NCBI RefSeq assembly: GCF_964204645.1
Contig: NC_134029.1
Location: forward strand, 18,430,450-18,494,449
Direction of reading: 5' to 3'
Length of the DNA: 64,000 nt
DNA from: Tubulanus polymorphus
Lineage: Eukaryota > Nemertea > Palaeonemertea > Tubulaniformes > Tubulanidae
Below the pieces are notes generated by a model that was not told the origin of the DNA, searched no databases, and was given only the letters and a program-made list of their open reading frames with translations. The translations under genes and the position numbers were made by a program. Each line of letters begins with the position of its first letter. Position 1 is the stretch's first letter. This document shows positions 1 through 13,824 of this stretch, piece by piece.

Positions 1-470
1 TTCAGCGTCGGCGTATCGATGTGGCGGCACGTCGTAAAAATCCTGCTCGCCGGAATCAGACACGCGTCGGAATCGATGCGTCGGCGGCACGTCGTAGAAA
101 TCCTGTTCGCTGTTGCGCGCGCCGCCGATCGGGGGCGGCGGGGGCGGCTCGTCCGGTATCGATGTCAAACTCTGACGATGCGGCGCGCTGATACACTGAT
201 CCAGCGGAATATACGGTCTATCGAACGAATGATCGCGACTGTTCATCAACGTGGCACGCGGACGAGGTACGGGCACCGGCGGCACGTCGTCGTCGTCGTA
301 GTCGTGCTCCGTCGGATCTGGCGTGTATGGATTACTTGCTCCACCTAGACCGACCTGGTGACCACTCGATACGGTAGAAGTAGCCGTATTCTGCTGACTG
401 ACAGCAGTATGGAAGCTAGCTAATGTACTCGTCGGGCTCGGTGATGTAGTCAGAGGCATTTCCATATCGA
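1..470 (-). CDS. Gab: GAB-like gene, proline-rich/YDVP exon (partial)
   Basis: Reading from the acceptor at 471-472 leftward, 156 codons stay open to the edge in the phase required by the PH exon. The product is rich in Ser/Thr/Pro, with an acidic DYDDDD patch followed by PVPVPRPR (possible SH3 ligand) and two DFYDVPP tyrosine motifs. High CpG and a lack of stops support coding on the minus strand; the Arg-rich plus-strand frame at 19-348 is its shadow. Confidence 0.8.
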
Positions 471-3458
471 CTACAATGAAAGAGAAACAAACATCATTCA
501 TTATCTACTGAATCAACAGATTTCATCAACCCTTTCAAAGTGTCTACACCGTAGTGCGGTGTATCAATTGGTGATGGTATCGGTGATCGGCTAGTACATC
601 GCATCACTGTATTGACATTATTACTAATTAGTTTTCATCTCTATTGAAAGATAACAGCACCTGTCAAACATAGCGAAATGTTAGTCACTCACGATACACC
701 GCACTGCAGTGTATAAGCATTATAGTGGTATCCCCATTATTCAACACAATGGGGAGAAATTTTTCAAATCATCTCCAATGAGACCCCTTTTTTTGGACGG
801 GCCTGGGAATAAATTTTGTTGTTTTTACAGCAAAAGTGGCCCATACTCTTTTATGACCTCCGAAGTCTCCATACAAAATCTTCAGTTGGCTCCACTGGAA
901 TTCCGAATCACATCACCTCGACAGAGAGGAGGTTTCGGACTCTCCAAACAACCGATAATAGAGTATGATTGGAGCCAAACGGATTCTCAGATCTGATAAA
1001 AGAGTACACCCCTTGAGTCAGATGGTCAGAGTTGACCAGTGGATAGTCTCTCCTATGGTAGCTTCTCATTTTGTTGTATGGTACATGTATACAAACTTGC
1101 ATATACATAGTTTCAATTATATATCTATTCTCACAATAAACTTAAATGTCAACAATTCCTTCAGGATTTTGATATTTTTCATCATATTATCTTTCAGCGA
1201 CATGAAGACAGTGAGGTAACTGATATAACAACATCAAAAGAGAATTGGCCCACCTGGAGATGGAATAAGCAATTATATGACAACTATACCCATCGTTCAC
1301 ATGTATATGGTACATGTATATGAGTGACAGCCTGACAGCTGACGTTGCTCTCTGCTGTTTCGTCCTCAAATTTCTTAATTTTCATAAATTTACTAAACTC
1401 ATAGAAATTCTTCATCTATATATCTAATGAAAGCTTTTGACTGAACGGGTCAAGCAAACAAGTCCTCCTTCCCATGAAAATTAAACCAATGATGTAGAGA
1501 GAATCCCACAATAATAACGGAAAACAGTCTGAAAATGTAACTGGAGCTAGTGGTTTATTCGACGTTTCGACTATATTGTAATAGTCATCTTCAGGAATAC
1601 GTTGAATAAACTACTAGCTCCAGTTACATTTTCAGACTGCTTTTTGTTATCATAGTGGGATTCAATCTACATTATCGTCTCAACACGGATATAGCGTCTC
1701 TTCAATTCAATAGTGTTCATTCAATAATCCCAAGTTACGTTTCAATCCATTCATAACTGTAGGACAGGTAACAATTAAAGAAATGTCGAATAAATAACAA
1801 TGAAAATAAGAGGCTCATTAGCCTTGACACTTCGATACTGATGTCATAAATTGAAGGAGGTGTATGTACCGAAGAGTGCTCTTAGCATTGGCTGATATGA
1901 TATAATATTTTCAGAGGGAAACCATTAACAATTTTTTTTCACTTTTTCAACTTAAGTTGACAGTGGATCTTTTTTCCTACGATTCATGCTAAACATGATT
2001 TAATTGAATTTGGTTGGTTTGCTGAATTAGATGATACTGATTCGATTCTTTTTTTTGGGGTGAAATTGAATTGAATTCACAGATCTCTGCAACTTCCGAG
2101 ATTTAATCTAATCTATTTGAATATTGGTACTGCATAAAACTCAAGCTGCACCTACTGGAGTGTGTTACTCGACTAGAGATATGGCTTAATCATGTCACAG
2201 GGTTCAGAAAGATCAACAGGTAAAACAGTGCAAGCTGCCACCAGTTCATACCAAACCTACGAACAATCATCTCAACAATGAGATGATTGCACGTAGCACA
2301 AACTGATGTAGTCATCCGCATCTTTACGAAGAACACAAAAATAGGCTGATGCACATAGATATTTTCGCTACTTTGAAATATCCTTTTTTTTAGAAAAAAA
2401 AAACCGAAATGTCTGTATTCACAAAAGTCTGATTAATGAAGAAAATACCTCATGAAATGATTTCCTGATTTAAAGATTATAAAGGTTTCGATTTTACATA
2501 AGTACATAAGTACCGGGTAGAGGATCGGACTTCTTTTTTATTGATTTTAGGGTGACACATTTACGTGAGTACTGGTAATATTAGTCAGTAGCTTAGGGGA
2601 CTATGTTACCGAGGCTAAAAATAAATACCCTTGGGGGCACAAATCCTTGAACTGCCTGTATTTTGACATAGAACAAACATGCCAAATATGGAATTGATAT
2701 GTTAAAAACGGCTAGATCAGTAGCTATTCATAGAAATAATGGCCCCACCACTAAGGGAACACTTAAAGCATCAAATCTTCAAACCAACAATGCAACTTTG
2801 TAGCTGCTACTGATAGAAGACTCGTAGTCATAGCGATTGATAGAAAAACCAGCCCTAGGGCACCCCCGAGTCAAACAAAAAGAGCCATGTTAGATCCATA
2901 CCAAATTTGGTAATGATAGCATTGCGGTGTAGATGCACTGAAAGGGTTAAAGGGGTCCACCTTGTTTTAGTCCTTGGCCCATCGAACATCTATAGAATAT
3001 TTGGCTACAGCGATTCATAGAAATATGGGTCACATGCCAAAAACCCCTCTGGGAGTCAAATCCAAAAACGCCTACATATTCTCGAAGCCCTTGATCCATA
3101 TGATACTCGTACAAAATTCAGTAGCGATGCAATTGAAATTGTACGATTAGGAGTGAATCATAGAAATACTGGCCTTGCTCCATAGGGACAGCCCTTAGGG
3201 ATCAAATACAACAAATAGCTCTATATTGTTTTAGGCCTTGGCCCACATATCGTTGGTATCAAGTTTCATCTTGTTGATCCTATGAAAATTGCAGGACTAG
3301 TAGCAATTCATAGAGATATGGGCCCCAGCCCAAGGGCACCCCCAGGGGATCAAATACAAAAAAGCTCTATATCGTTAGATGTCTCGGCCCACAGATCATT
3401 GGTACGGTACCAAGTTCAAATCTATTAGCAGGACAAGGGACAAGTAGCAATTTAAATA

Positions 3459-3538
<80 letters not shown>

Positions 3539-6500
3539 TACCTGTAAACCTTCAGGCACTAGAGTGAATTGAAATGAATAACACAGCGCACAATCAAAAA
3601 TGGCCTATTTGTCGAATAATAAGCTGAATTCAGCATCTATTCTTAGCGGTATAATTTGTCTTGAAATAATAACAAAAAGTTGTTTTTTTTTATAGACCAT
3701 TTCCATGGTAACAGTCAGACGGAGAACAATTATAGCCGAGACATTCGCCGAATCGTTCGGACTCGGCAACCGGCTTTATTTCGAAAACACAGCGGCGGAC
3801 ACGTCGCCGTTGAAAAATGTCGTTCGTATAATTATATCTCAGAGACGAAAGAAACAGCACACAGGATGCCCAAGATTTAAAAATGAAACTGATTGCATGA
3901 ATGCAGAATTAGGGGACGCAATATCAGATTTCCAAAACAGAGTGAGAGCAATATCTAATTAAGCCGAAACTCGCTCGAGGCCCGCAAAATGTTACAGGGT
4001 ATGAGAATGCTTCTTTCTTTTTTAATCAAATAACTCTTTATCAGATAGGAAAGATAACAAAGATAAACATGACATACCCAGCGCTGCATGGCACATTTTA
4101 GGCATGTTGTGGGATGAGAATGCTGATAATCCGACGGGCAAGGACTGACAAAGACCGCTGCGCTATCGGGTTCACACTTACCTACGTTTCTCCTAAAAAC
4201 TTCGATTTCTGCCTGACTACTGATGAGGGAGGTTCGGAAATCAAAATCAATAACTTTCGACCCCCAAAAAAACTTCGGTATCAAAATTTCGATATTTTCG
4301 GCCAGTAGCCACTTTTAATCAAATCTAATCATCAGTTTTGACTGGTGATCACTCACATTCTTTCCCCCCCCCCTACCCACACATGATATCTCTCCAGACA
4401 TGTAAGATCTGAAAAACCCAAATCTCTGAAATATCTCGACAGCCAAAAATGCTGGAAGCCCCACGGAAAACCGGAAAACTCTCATCCGCGCGTTACTTAC
4501 ATTCCGGTTCGGGAGTCAAGCCGCAGGCCGTGCAAAGATATTCCACCCAATTGTTCATCGTTTCCTCGCGATCGGCGGCTAGATAGTAAATCCGATCCTT
4601 GCGTTTGTATTTCGTCTTTATCGCGAACACATAGTTATATTGATTCGAATCTAGCGATGATATGATGCGTTCCGTCTGGTCCAAGTCGACGCTGCCGTAG
4701 TGGCGTTTACGTTGTTCGTTGTCGAAATAGTCCAACTGCAAATCGCCGAACAGACTTCCCTTCGGTTTGAACAGCACGAAGTAACGTCGTCGCCATTTCT
4801 GGAAGATTAAAGAGGTTACAAACATAAAATATTAGATATCGGGACATCTCGCTATAGGTACAGGTTGACCTGACGCGTAATAGAAACCAGAGACATTGAA
4901 ACTCGTGCGGTTAGCTCAGTTGGTTGAGAGGAGGACTGGGAACCAAGAGGTCCCTAATTCGAAACCATCATTGGCGTTGGCTGTCAATACAAACATGGAC
5001 TAAGTTCCGCTAACTTAAACAGGTTTAAAGGCCCCGGCCATCTCTTAAGACCCACTAGGTTTACACTGATACTTGCAGTTTAGACGTAAAACCTTGAGCA
5101 ATCATTCAACGATTAACTCCAATGATTACTCCAAGGTAGAACTCTAATAAACAACTCTAAACAATCATAGAACCTGTCATGATCTACAACACTGGGTGAG
5201 TTGCTCAAAAGTTGGTCTAAAAATAACTGGCAGATAAAAACCATACTAACGATTAAGTTATGATTGTCACTATTTCAACTATCCCCTGGTTAACTCTAAC
5301 CATCAACCTTCGAGCAACTGGCAGCTGATTGTGGTTACAAACTATGCATAGGTACAAATATACAGTACGTTAAATAGACAAATTGTGTAAAATTCAATAT
5401 TTTACTCCTCCTGGTGGTGAGAATGAAAAATAGGTAGCATCAAATCCACACGAGCAGATGTATCCTGATTAAAGTGCTTACTAAGTTGATATTTTCCTTG
5501 AGACACATTTTTCAATCTATGAATGAGCACTGATGAGACTTTTAGATGGCCATTGATTGCGTAATAACTGATTCGAAAAAACCCCTGTCTGCTATGTTTA
5601 AGATCCTATCCAAAAGTACTCCCATTTCGACAAACTATACAGAAGCTAGAGGCCTAAGAATTCTGGCCAAAATCAACCATTTTAGGCACAAAAAGGCCAT
5701 TTCATACTTAAATCATTAATTCCACTGCCATTCGTAACACTGCGATAAACATCTGAACTGACCACGCAATATTTGTCGAGTACCCATCCCACACTGTGCC
5801 TGAGTGAGCACCGTACGATGATAGGCTAGTAGATAAACGCCCTAGAACTTTATCAGAAGTAATAACCAAATAATAGCTGTCACTTACATATACTCCCACA
5901 CGAACTGTGCATAATTCAGTCAATAATGAGTTCACTTTATACACATTTAATAACTTCAGCAGGTAACCGCAGCTAGGGGTCATCACCTTTCTTACACATC
6001 ATTAGACAAACAGTTAGCAACATAAACTGAAATAAGCTAGACTCACTGTTTAAATCCCACTATATAAGCCTACACATTTAAAGATTGAAAATAAAATTCA
6101 CTATTTGAAGAAATGAAAAAATATGTCATTTCAAGGGCGGAATAGAGGGGTGGACTGTGTAAACTAGTCCACCCCTTCAAATATCAAATGTGCCCTCCAA
6201 AAAGTATGGAAAATTATTTATTAATTAGATGAAAAATGAATCCAAATGGGCTTTGACAAGGGCCAAAAAAGTGCCTATTGTCCTAAATTTCCAAACCCTA
6301 ATGAGACCCTAACCCTAAACCTAACCAATGTTTCTCTTGCAGCCCTCATATTGCCCTTATCAAATAAAGTGTCCATTCCAATTCAGGTCGATCCTCTTCA
6401 AAGACTCCTAGATCCACCAGTGCATTTTTTGTTTCTGAAAATGAATTCCATCTTCAATGTTTCGAACTTCTTTATGACAGGGGTTTCAAAACCATAACCT

Positions 6501-9500
6501 GTTCTCCATGTCAGAGTAAATCTATTCTACCAGGCAAGCGATCCTAGTCAAACAAAGCTCACAACGCGTACAAATGAAGACGGATATCAATTTAAATGTC
6601 ATGGTTATCTTCAGAATAATCCTTTTCAAGCAATCGCGCGAACTGCCGGAGAATTCGAAGATGAAATAGACGAAAACAAATCCGCGTGCGTTCGAAATAT
6701 CGATTCGTAGTAGGAAGCTGGAGAAGGATAAACAGACGAAAATAGACGAATAAGAAGGTAGACGGGGGAAAATGTCAAAAGGTCGTCACAGTCGGTGTTG
6801 TTGAAGATGCCAAGGACTAACTTCTCTGAAATGTAAACAATACGTTTCATCCGCGGCAATTCTGAGACACCATCAACACCTGATGATATTTCAGATTCCT
6901 TACGAGAAGTCATCAGAAATGTCGAATATCGTTTGGCCAAAGGTCAGGCCCGAATCAAATATGGTCCATGCCCATAATTAGAGAGTGCGTTCACACGTAA
7001 ACCACTCACTCGATACTAAACATTGATTAAACAAAGTGAAGTGAGTCACTCCCGGAACCAGTTGCAATTCACATGCAATAATTTGACCCGTGCTAAAATT
7101 TGGTTTGGTCAAACAGGATGGGCCCATTTGGCACACGTGTGGACAGTTGATCCCCGCCAAAAATGCTAGTTTGATAGAAAGTGTACAACAGTCCATCTGC
7201 CTAAGGATCCATGTCTCTTAACAGAGTCATCAAGTATGAGTGACAAAGCTGAGTGCGCATAGCACGATATAAACCCAAAACATGGAACATAGATGCCTAT
7301 CTATTCTGGCTTCATGACTGCGCATGTAGTTTCAGTAAAACCATGTTTCTTGTTTTGAAGCGGCCATATACACAGCCCTTAAGCCTTTCTGTTTCATATT
7401 TTGGGTGTATATCTTGCGCAAGTCTTTACCGCACAACTGTCACACTCAACTGCCATTTGATCACCGATATGACATATTTCTACGGGTGCCAAATGGGCCC
7501 GTGCCTGTTCGGCCAGACGAAAAAAGGCTGGACCAGGCCTGAGCCAAATTTCAGCAAATAGCCGCGGCTCATGAAATCTCAACGAAGGACCTCTACATTC
7601 AAACGAATAGTAAGATTCAGTATTCAGTGTTCAGCCGACGTAACTATAAGATTCAGTGCTTCAGAATGAGATTCCGAACCAATAACAGATGCAGTACTTC
7701 GTGTTGCGCGAACGCAAAGCCTGGATTTTCATTTCTGCTATCGCCACAAGGTGGCCAGTCGCCTGTTCTATTGTTTGCGGAAGATACCACGCTTAACGCG
7801 GTATTGACGCTGAATCCATAGCAAAATACCACCGAGATGCCGAATCTAAAGTGCCGCGCATATCTGCGAACGAGACTAATACTTTCAAATGCCTTTCCCC
7901 GCAGAAAAAAAATCATAACCAGCCAGTTCGATACCTAAAAAATTGTCACTCCTCGGAGATTGCAAAGGCCTCTATATCACTGACCAAATCTGACCGTCTT
8001 TCCTAAGGAATCTTCAGGCATTACAGTACTGTACTAAGAAAACTCCCGATACTAACATGCATAGACACCCGCCCGCATATTTCTAATCAATACGATGATA
8101 AAGTACAACCCTTATATATCGCGAGGACATAAAGAATTCTACATACCACGCAGTTAACCGATTATAGAATTAGATCCCATCGTCGGGTACAGTGCACGCG
8201 CGCGCGCGCGAGAGACTCAAACGACCAGTCTTCAAACATTGTCTTCGATTCTTCTTCTATTTCTCCGTCTTACCGCGATTAGGCCTACTGAACGAACCGA
8301 CCAACGATGGCCTGGATATTTCAGTGAGAGGTTATGAAATCAAAACAATACATACTATGAATGGAATGTACAGCAGCATCTAATCTTCACCTAACACATA
8401 TCTGTTTTATTGCAGCGTTCGTCGTTCGTGAGGTGACTCATGTCCCCTGCACGACGACGACGACACGCAGGAAGCAAGCCGACACACTAGACAGTCATCT
8501 AGGCCAAAGGAAATTAGAAATTAGCGAGTTTTTTTTTTTCTTTAATGCGTCGATTGCTTACAAGATTCCCGACATTAAAAAAAAACTGGAAACCGTCCAG
8601 AATTTCGGACGTGCATTTTAGATTGATGAATAAATTCTCGATTTTATTTTAGAGGTCACAACTGCTAGACACTTGAATACAAATTCCCGATAGGGGCGGA
8701 ACCAGACAGGAGCATGCAAGGAGCACATGTTGGTTTCATGAAACAGTTTTTCCGTAAATAATGTTTCTGTAAATAATGTTTCCTATTTCGGAGCAAACAG
8801 TCACCAACCAAAGGAGCAAAATGTGAATCTGTTCTGACGTAATTGCGTTGTTACAAGGTTTAAATGTCAATGATGACACCTATAAGTGCAGAAACAATGA
8901 CACATGCAGACCCCTGTGTTCTATACAGTGGATTCAACAGTATAATTAAATATTACTTTCATTTACAGCGATGCCAGAGTCTAAGACAATATGAAGGTAT
9001 ATACTGATATTTGTATCATAAGCTCTAATCACAAATCCTGGTAGCAGCAGAGTTTCATATTCAAAATTTATCCCTGCCCTCTTCTCCTTAACCAGCAAAA
9101 AAATACCTCAAACCTGCCATAATACCCCGATTAGGACCTGGGGGATGGAAAAACATACTGCTCATCAGACTCAATAACAATAAACTCTTAACAAGATAAA
9201 AACCCACTATGTACAAATCAAAAGGATTTTAATTTAAAATAATAAATAAGATAAATTCTCGATTTTAATAAAATCGAGAATTTATTCATCAATCTAAAAT
9301 GCATAATACACGACGTTTCGATCTCACCGTAGGGATCATCGTCAGGTGTGAGATAGTTAATAAAAACTTTCATTTACTTACATTTAACTTTCTATAAATT
9401 TGTACATAGAGGGTTTTTATCTTATTATCCATTCACCACGTTTGAGTGTGGGTATCGTACTATAATAAACTCCCATTTTAGGAAATTGTAAAATCATTAA

Positions 9501-11955
9501 ATATGCTTGCATCTCTATAGCCGTGATCACACGAGCACTTTTGGCCCGTGCCAAATTTGGCCCAGAACAAGTGTTCACACAGGTGCCAAATGGGCCGGAG
9601 CCTGTTTGACCTGGGCCAAATTTGGCCCTACCAAAAACGTCGGACCAGGCCCGAGCCAAATTTTAGCACCACACAAATGATTGCGTTTGAATTGCAACTG
9701 GCACCGGAAATGATCCACTTTGCTTTGTTTGAGCATTGTTAGTATCGAGTGAATGGTTTGCGTGTGAACACGCTCTCTAATAAGCCACGGGCCAAACTTG
9801 GCCCGAGCCTGATGACATAGAGGTAATATGCCATGAATATGTAACTTTTTTATGAAAGTTTGCGTCTTGTAAGCTTTTCTATAGGATGGCTTTAAATCGT
9901 CTTCACTGTGATCGGGCACACGGTCAATTTTTTTTTAGCAATCTATGAATTCGCAAAAATATGCTCCTATGCTCTCGACCTTAACAGGTATCAACAAGTG
10001 TACACTTTTACAAGGTTCTTATGGGTTAACCAATTTCATTTTCCATACCTTTTCCATATCCAGATATTAAATCTTCAAAACTACTAAGTTACATACAACC
10101 AACTTAGAACTGGCAATGTAGACTCGTTCAAAGTCAATAAATGCCAATTATCAATACCGTGGACAAAGTATTTTAATAACGTTTGTTATCAAATGTGTAA
10201 AAAGACATTTAGGAACATAAAACCTAAAATTCTCTTTTGAGACCATTATCTGATTTTCCATACCTTCTCCATAGTCATAGAGAAATTTGCATAGCTTTTC
10301 CAAAGCCTGTAAAAAAATTTCAATATTCTTTAACTTTTCAAGAAACCCATAAGAACCCTGATTTTAGCAAAACATGTTTTATTTCTGCGGCTACGTATCA
10401 TGAGTTAAAACCAGATTCGATCTGACTTAATTGTTTACATTTGACAAAAAAAACGATAAACAAATAACTTTTACTAGTTGTAAAAAGAGCTATTGGTTGA
10501 AACGACAGCGTAATTACTTTTTCTAATCTCTTTGATATACGACCTGTTCGTCCAATCAATTTATGACAAGAGCACGGACACCAAACCGACAGTCATATTC
10601 ACACTAACTTCCTGATTCTATGAAATTGATAAGATTGTAATATATATTCAGTTGGTACGTACTCTTTATTCAATCAGTCTAAAACTATAATAACAAACAT
10701 ATATATATAATACTGATCCCTGGACAGCCGATGTAACTGAAGTTATCGTACGTATTCCCGCATCTCTCAAAATATATAATGTACATAAACGTAGCAACCC
10801 AATATTAGATATTCTATTGTTTAACCCTTTCAGTGCGTCTACACCGCAGTGCGGTGTACAAATCAGTGATAGATTTTGCTAGTTCATCGCACTGTGGTGT
10901 ATTGATGTAATTAGTTATTAGTAATTATCATTCTTGAAAAATGGCAGCACCTGTCAAACATAGTGAAATACTAGTAACTATTGATACACTGCGTCGTGGT
11001 GTAGACGCACTATAGTGATATTCCCGTTATTCAACTCACTAGGATGGAATTTTCAAAAATTTTCAAATTATCTCCAGCATTATAGGATATTAATTAGTCA
11101 GCACTGAAAGGGTTAAAGAATAGAATATGGTTTTCTTAGACCATCATCAGTTCTTACATACTTCATTATGATAATTACTGATATGGTTGCTTTTGCTTTA
11201 ATTCTACTTCTTCAACTGTAGCCTATAGTAATCTTTTAACAGCCTGACCACCGAAATTGTCTCTGGGAAACGGCTTACATATAGCACTAAACCTTATCAA
11301 TACGGATTATTCATACGAATAGCCATTTTGTAAATAAAAATGAATGACGTCAACAAACACATCTAAAACTTGACATCACTGTCCCAAGGGTGATTGAAGA
11401 GTCGGTTCTGAGACTTTCGGTCAGTTTCCTTAGCAGCCGCATCACTAAGGGGGGTCAGAATTAATGCAAGTGGAACTATATGCCATACTTGGCGCCGTAT
11501 CTGACTATTTCTGAAATCTTGAAATTGCTGGAATGTCCTTAAATATTCGTAATTTCTGAAATTCGAAGCTTGAGAGACTTTTCTGGTACTGTAGTAAAGG
11601 CAAAATATCTACGAAATTTCTGCAATGCGAATTCATTTGGAAATAAAAATGATGCCGAACTAACTTAAAAAGGGGGGGTCATGGACACCCCACCGACCAC
11701 CTCTGGTGACGCCCGTGCTGAGAATAACGACAGGTAGACGAAACGCGTCCGACTGTATCCCACTGTATCCGTCAGCCGCCGCCAACGTAAAAAACAAAAG
11801 ACTTTAATTCTGAAAATAACCACGCATTCTGCGCATAGCATCGTAACACAATACACTATAAACAAACCGGGTGTACCGTACAGGTGTAACAACCTACACC
11901 CAGTGTGAGAGAGCGGAGAGCCGAGTGAGAGCCTACAGGTATAGCAAATATATAC

Positions 11956-11996
<41 letters not shown>

Positions 11997-13793
11997 TTAA
12001 TACCTCTAGGTAGCAACACTACTACTGTAATACTAGAGGATGGATTCTATTTTGAAAGTTATTGACGCTGTGAAAAATAACACATATATATATATATTGC
12101 TTAATATTGTCGACAATAAATCATCAAATATAATTTATATTTATAACTTTATTGACCCTTGATATCATATAATTTATTATATTATATGATATCAAGGGTC
12201 AATAAAGTTATTTTGGATTTGAATACACCGATAATTGAATTGAATCGCACGCCAATGAGTCGAGCTCCGATACATTGATGACATAATGCACATCCTCTCA
12301 AAACATAATTTTTAGAATTTAATAAATATAAATATGAGTTATGAAATATATTCAAGTAAATGCAAAACGCCAACATTGATGACATAGTACACATCGACTT
12401 GTACAGAACCCCTTACATAACGCAAACTAGGTATCAGTAATGTATATAAACATTATTGTAACGGTTTTTACAGCGTCAAAAGTTGTAACACCGATTGACA
12501 CTTTCACATATCATTTCAGAGATTCCTCGCGACCATCTGATTTTGAGATTTCAATCTCTTTTGACACCATAGGATACACCTCGTACCCAAGCTCAGGTAG
12601 TGATCCAACAATTCTAGTTAAACCTATGCTAAAAGAGATTATCGCAAGGTCATTTTATTACCCAGCTTCTACCTTTTGGAACCTCGCAACATAAGACTCA
12701 GTCTCCATCAGCCTCAGCTTTCAAATCCAGAACTTTCAAAACTTTTTCTTTTTATAAAAACGTATGGTGATTAATTTCTATCTTGCAATTTTTATAATGT
12801 AGTTTTTGAATATAAAGCGTGGTGATTCAGGTTTTATAACCGTGCTATGTAAGAAAATACATTATTATGATTATCATTATTATGTGATTTCTGAGGTAGA
12901 TGAATGGCACCTGGATTTTCAAATAAATTGATATAAAAAAAATTTTCTGGCCGAATCTGATCAATCAGTCGCACGTGGAGGCTACAATACGTTGAAATAT
13001 CCTAAATAGCCTACCTCTAGGCTCTAGGTAACAAACCTGTGAGACTAGAGGAACTGGTTTTAATCGGCCCACACGGATGAGGCCTGAGTGAAATTTGGCT
13101 CGTGCCTAATTTAGAGAACGCATTGTCACGTAAATCACTCACTTGATACTGAACAAAGCGAAGTGACTCACTTCCGGAACCAGTTGCAATCACATGCAAT
13201 AATTTAACCCGTGCTAAAATTTGGCTCGGGCCCGCGTTTTCGGTCGACGTTTTTGGCCGCGCCAAATGTAGCCCGGTCCCATTTGGCAGCTGTGGGAACG
13301 ATTGTTCCAGGCCACAAATGCTTGCACAATCACGGCTTATAACTACCATACAAAGAGAAACCATCAATTAATAGATTGCAAAGATTTCCCAGGGTATATT
13401 TTGAGCTACATCATTGAAACTGGCCTCTGGGTCTAGTTGCACATTATTTGTAACCTTGAAAATAATGGTCTAAATTCATGAGAATGATCTAAAATTGTTA
13501 GAACGACTATTGAACTAAGACTGGTGTTTAAGTCTGAACGTTATTTCGTATCGATCCTGCAACGTAGACCTCAATATAACGACATAACTACCTAAACCGG
13601 CTAAAGCTAAAACTAAAGAGTTAGAAAAAACGAGACCAAATTCATCGGGACCATAATAATTACCTTTCTCTGAATAACAGTGCACATTTTGCCAAAAATT
13701 TGCCATCGATTCTAAAATGAAAATCATGCTGTCTGTGATGAAAACAGATCAGGTTTTTCGAAAACTTTCACAGATTATATAAATATATATATA

Positions 13794-13824
<31 letters not shown>

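Noticed and set aside
19-348. Plus-strand Arg-rich open frame
   Set aside because: It is the shadow of the minus-strand GAB exon, which has domain-like motifs, correct splice phase and better composition.
4905-4985. Functional tRNA gene
   Set aside because: A and B boxes are present, but the acceptor stem and anticodon arm do not pair well; a tRNA-derived repeat is the better reading.
9417-9919. Overlapping open frames rich in GPGP and Ala-Arg words
   Set aside because: They are translations of the GCCAAATTTGGCCC palindromes of a MITE.
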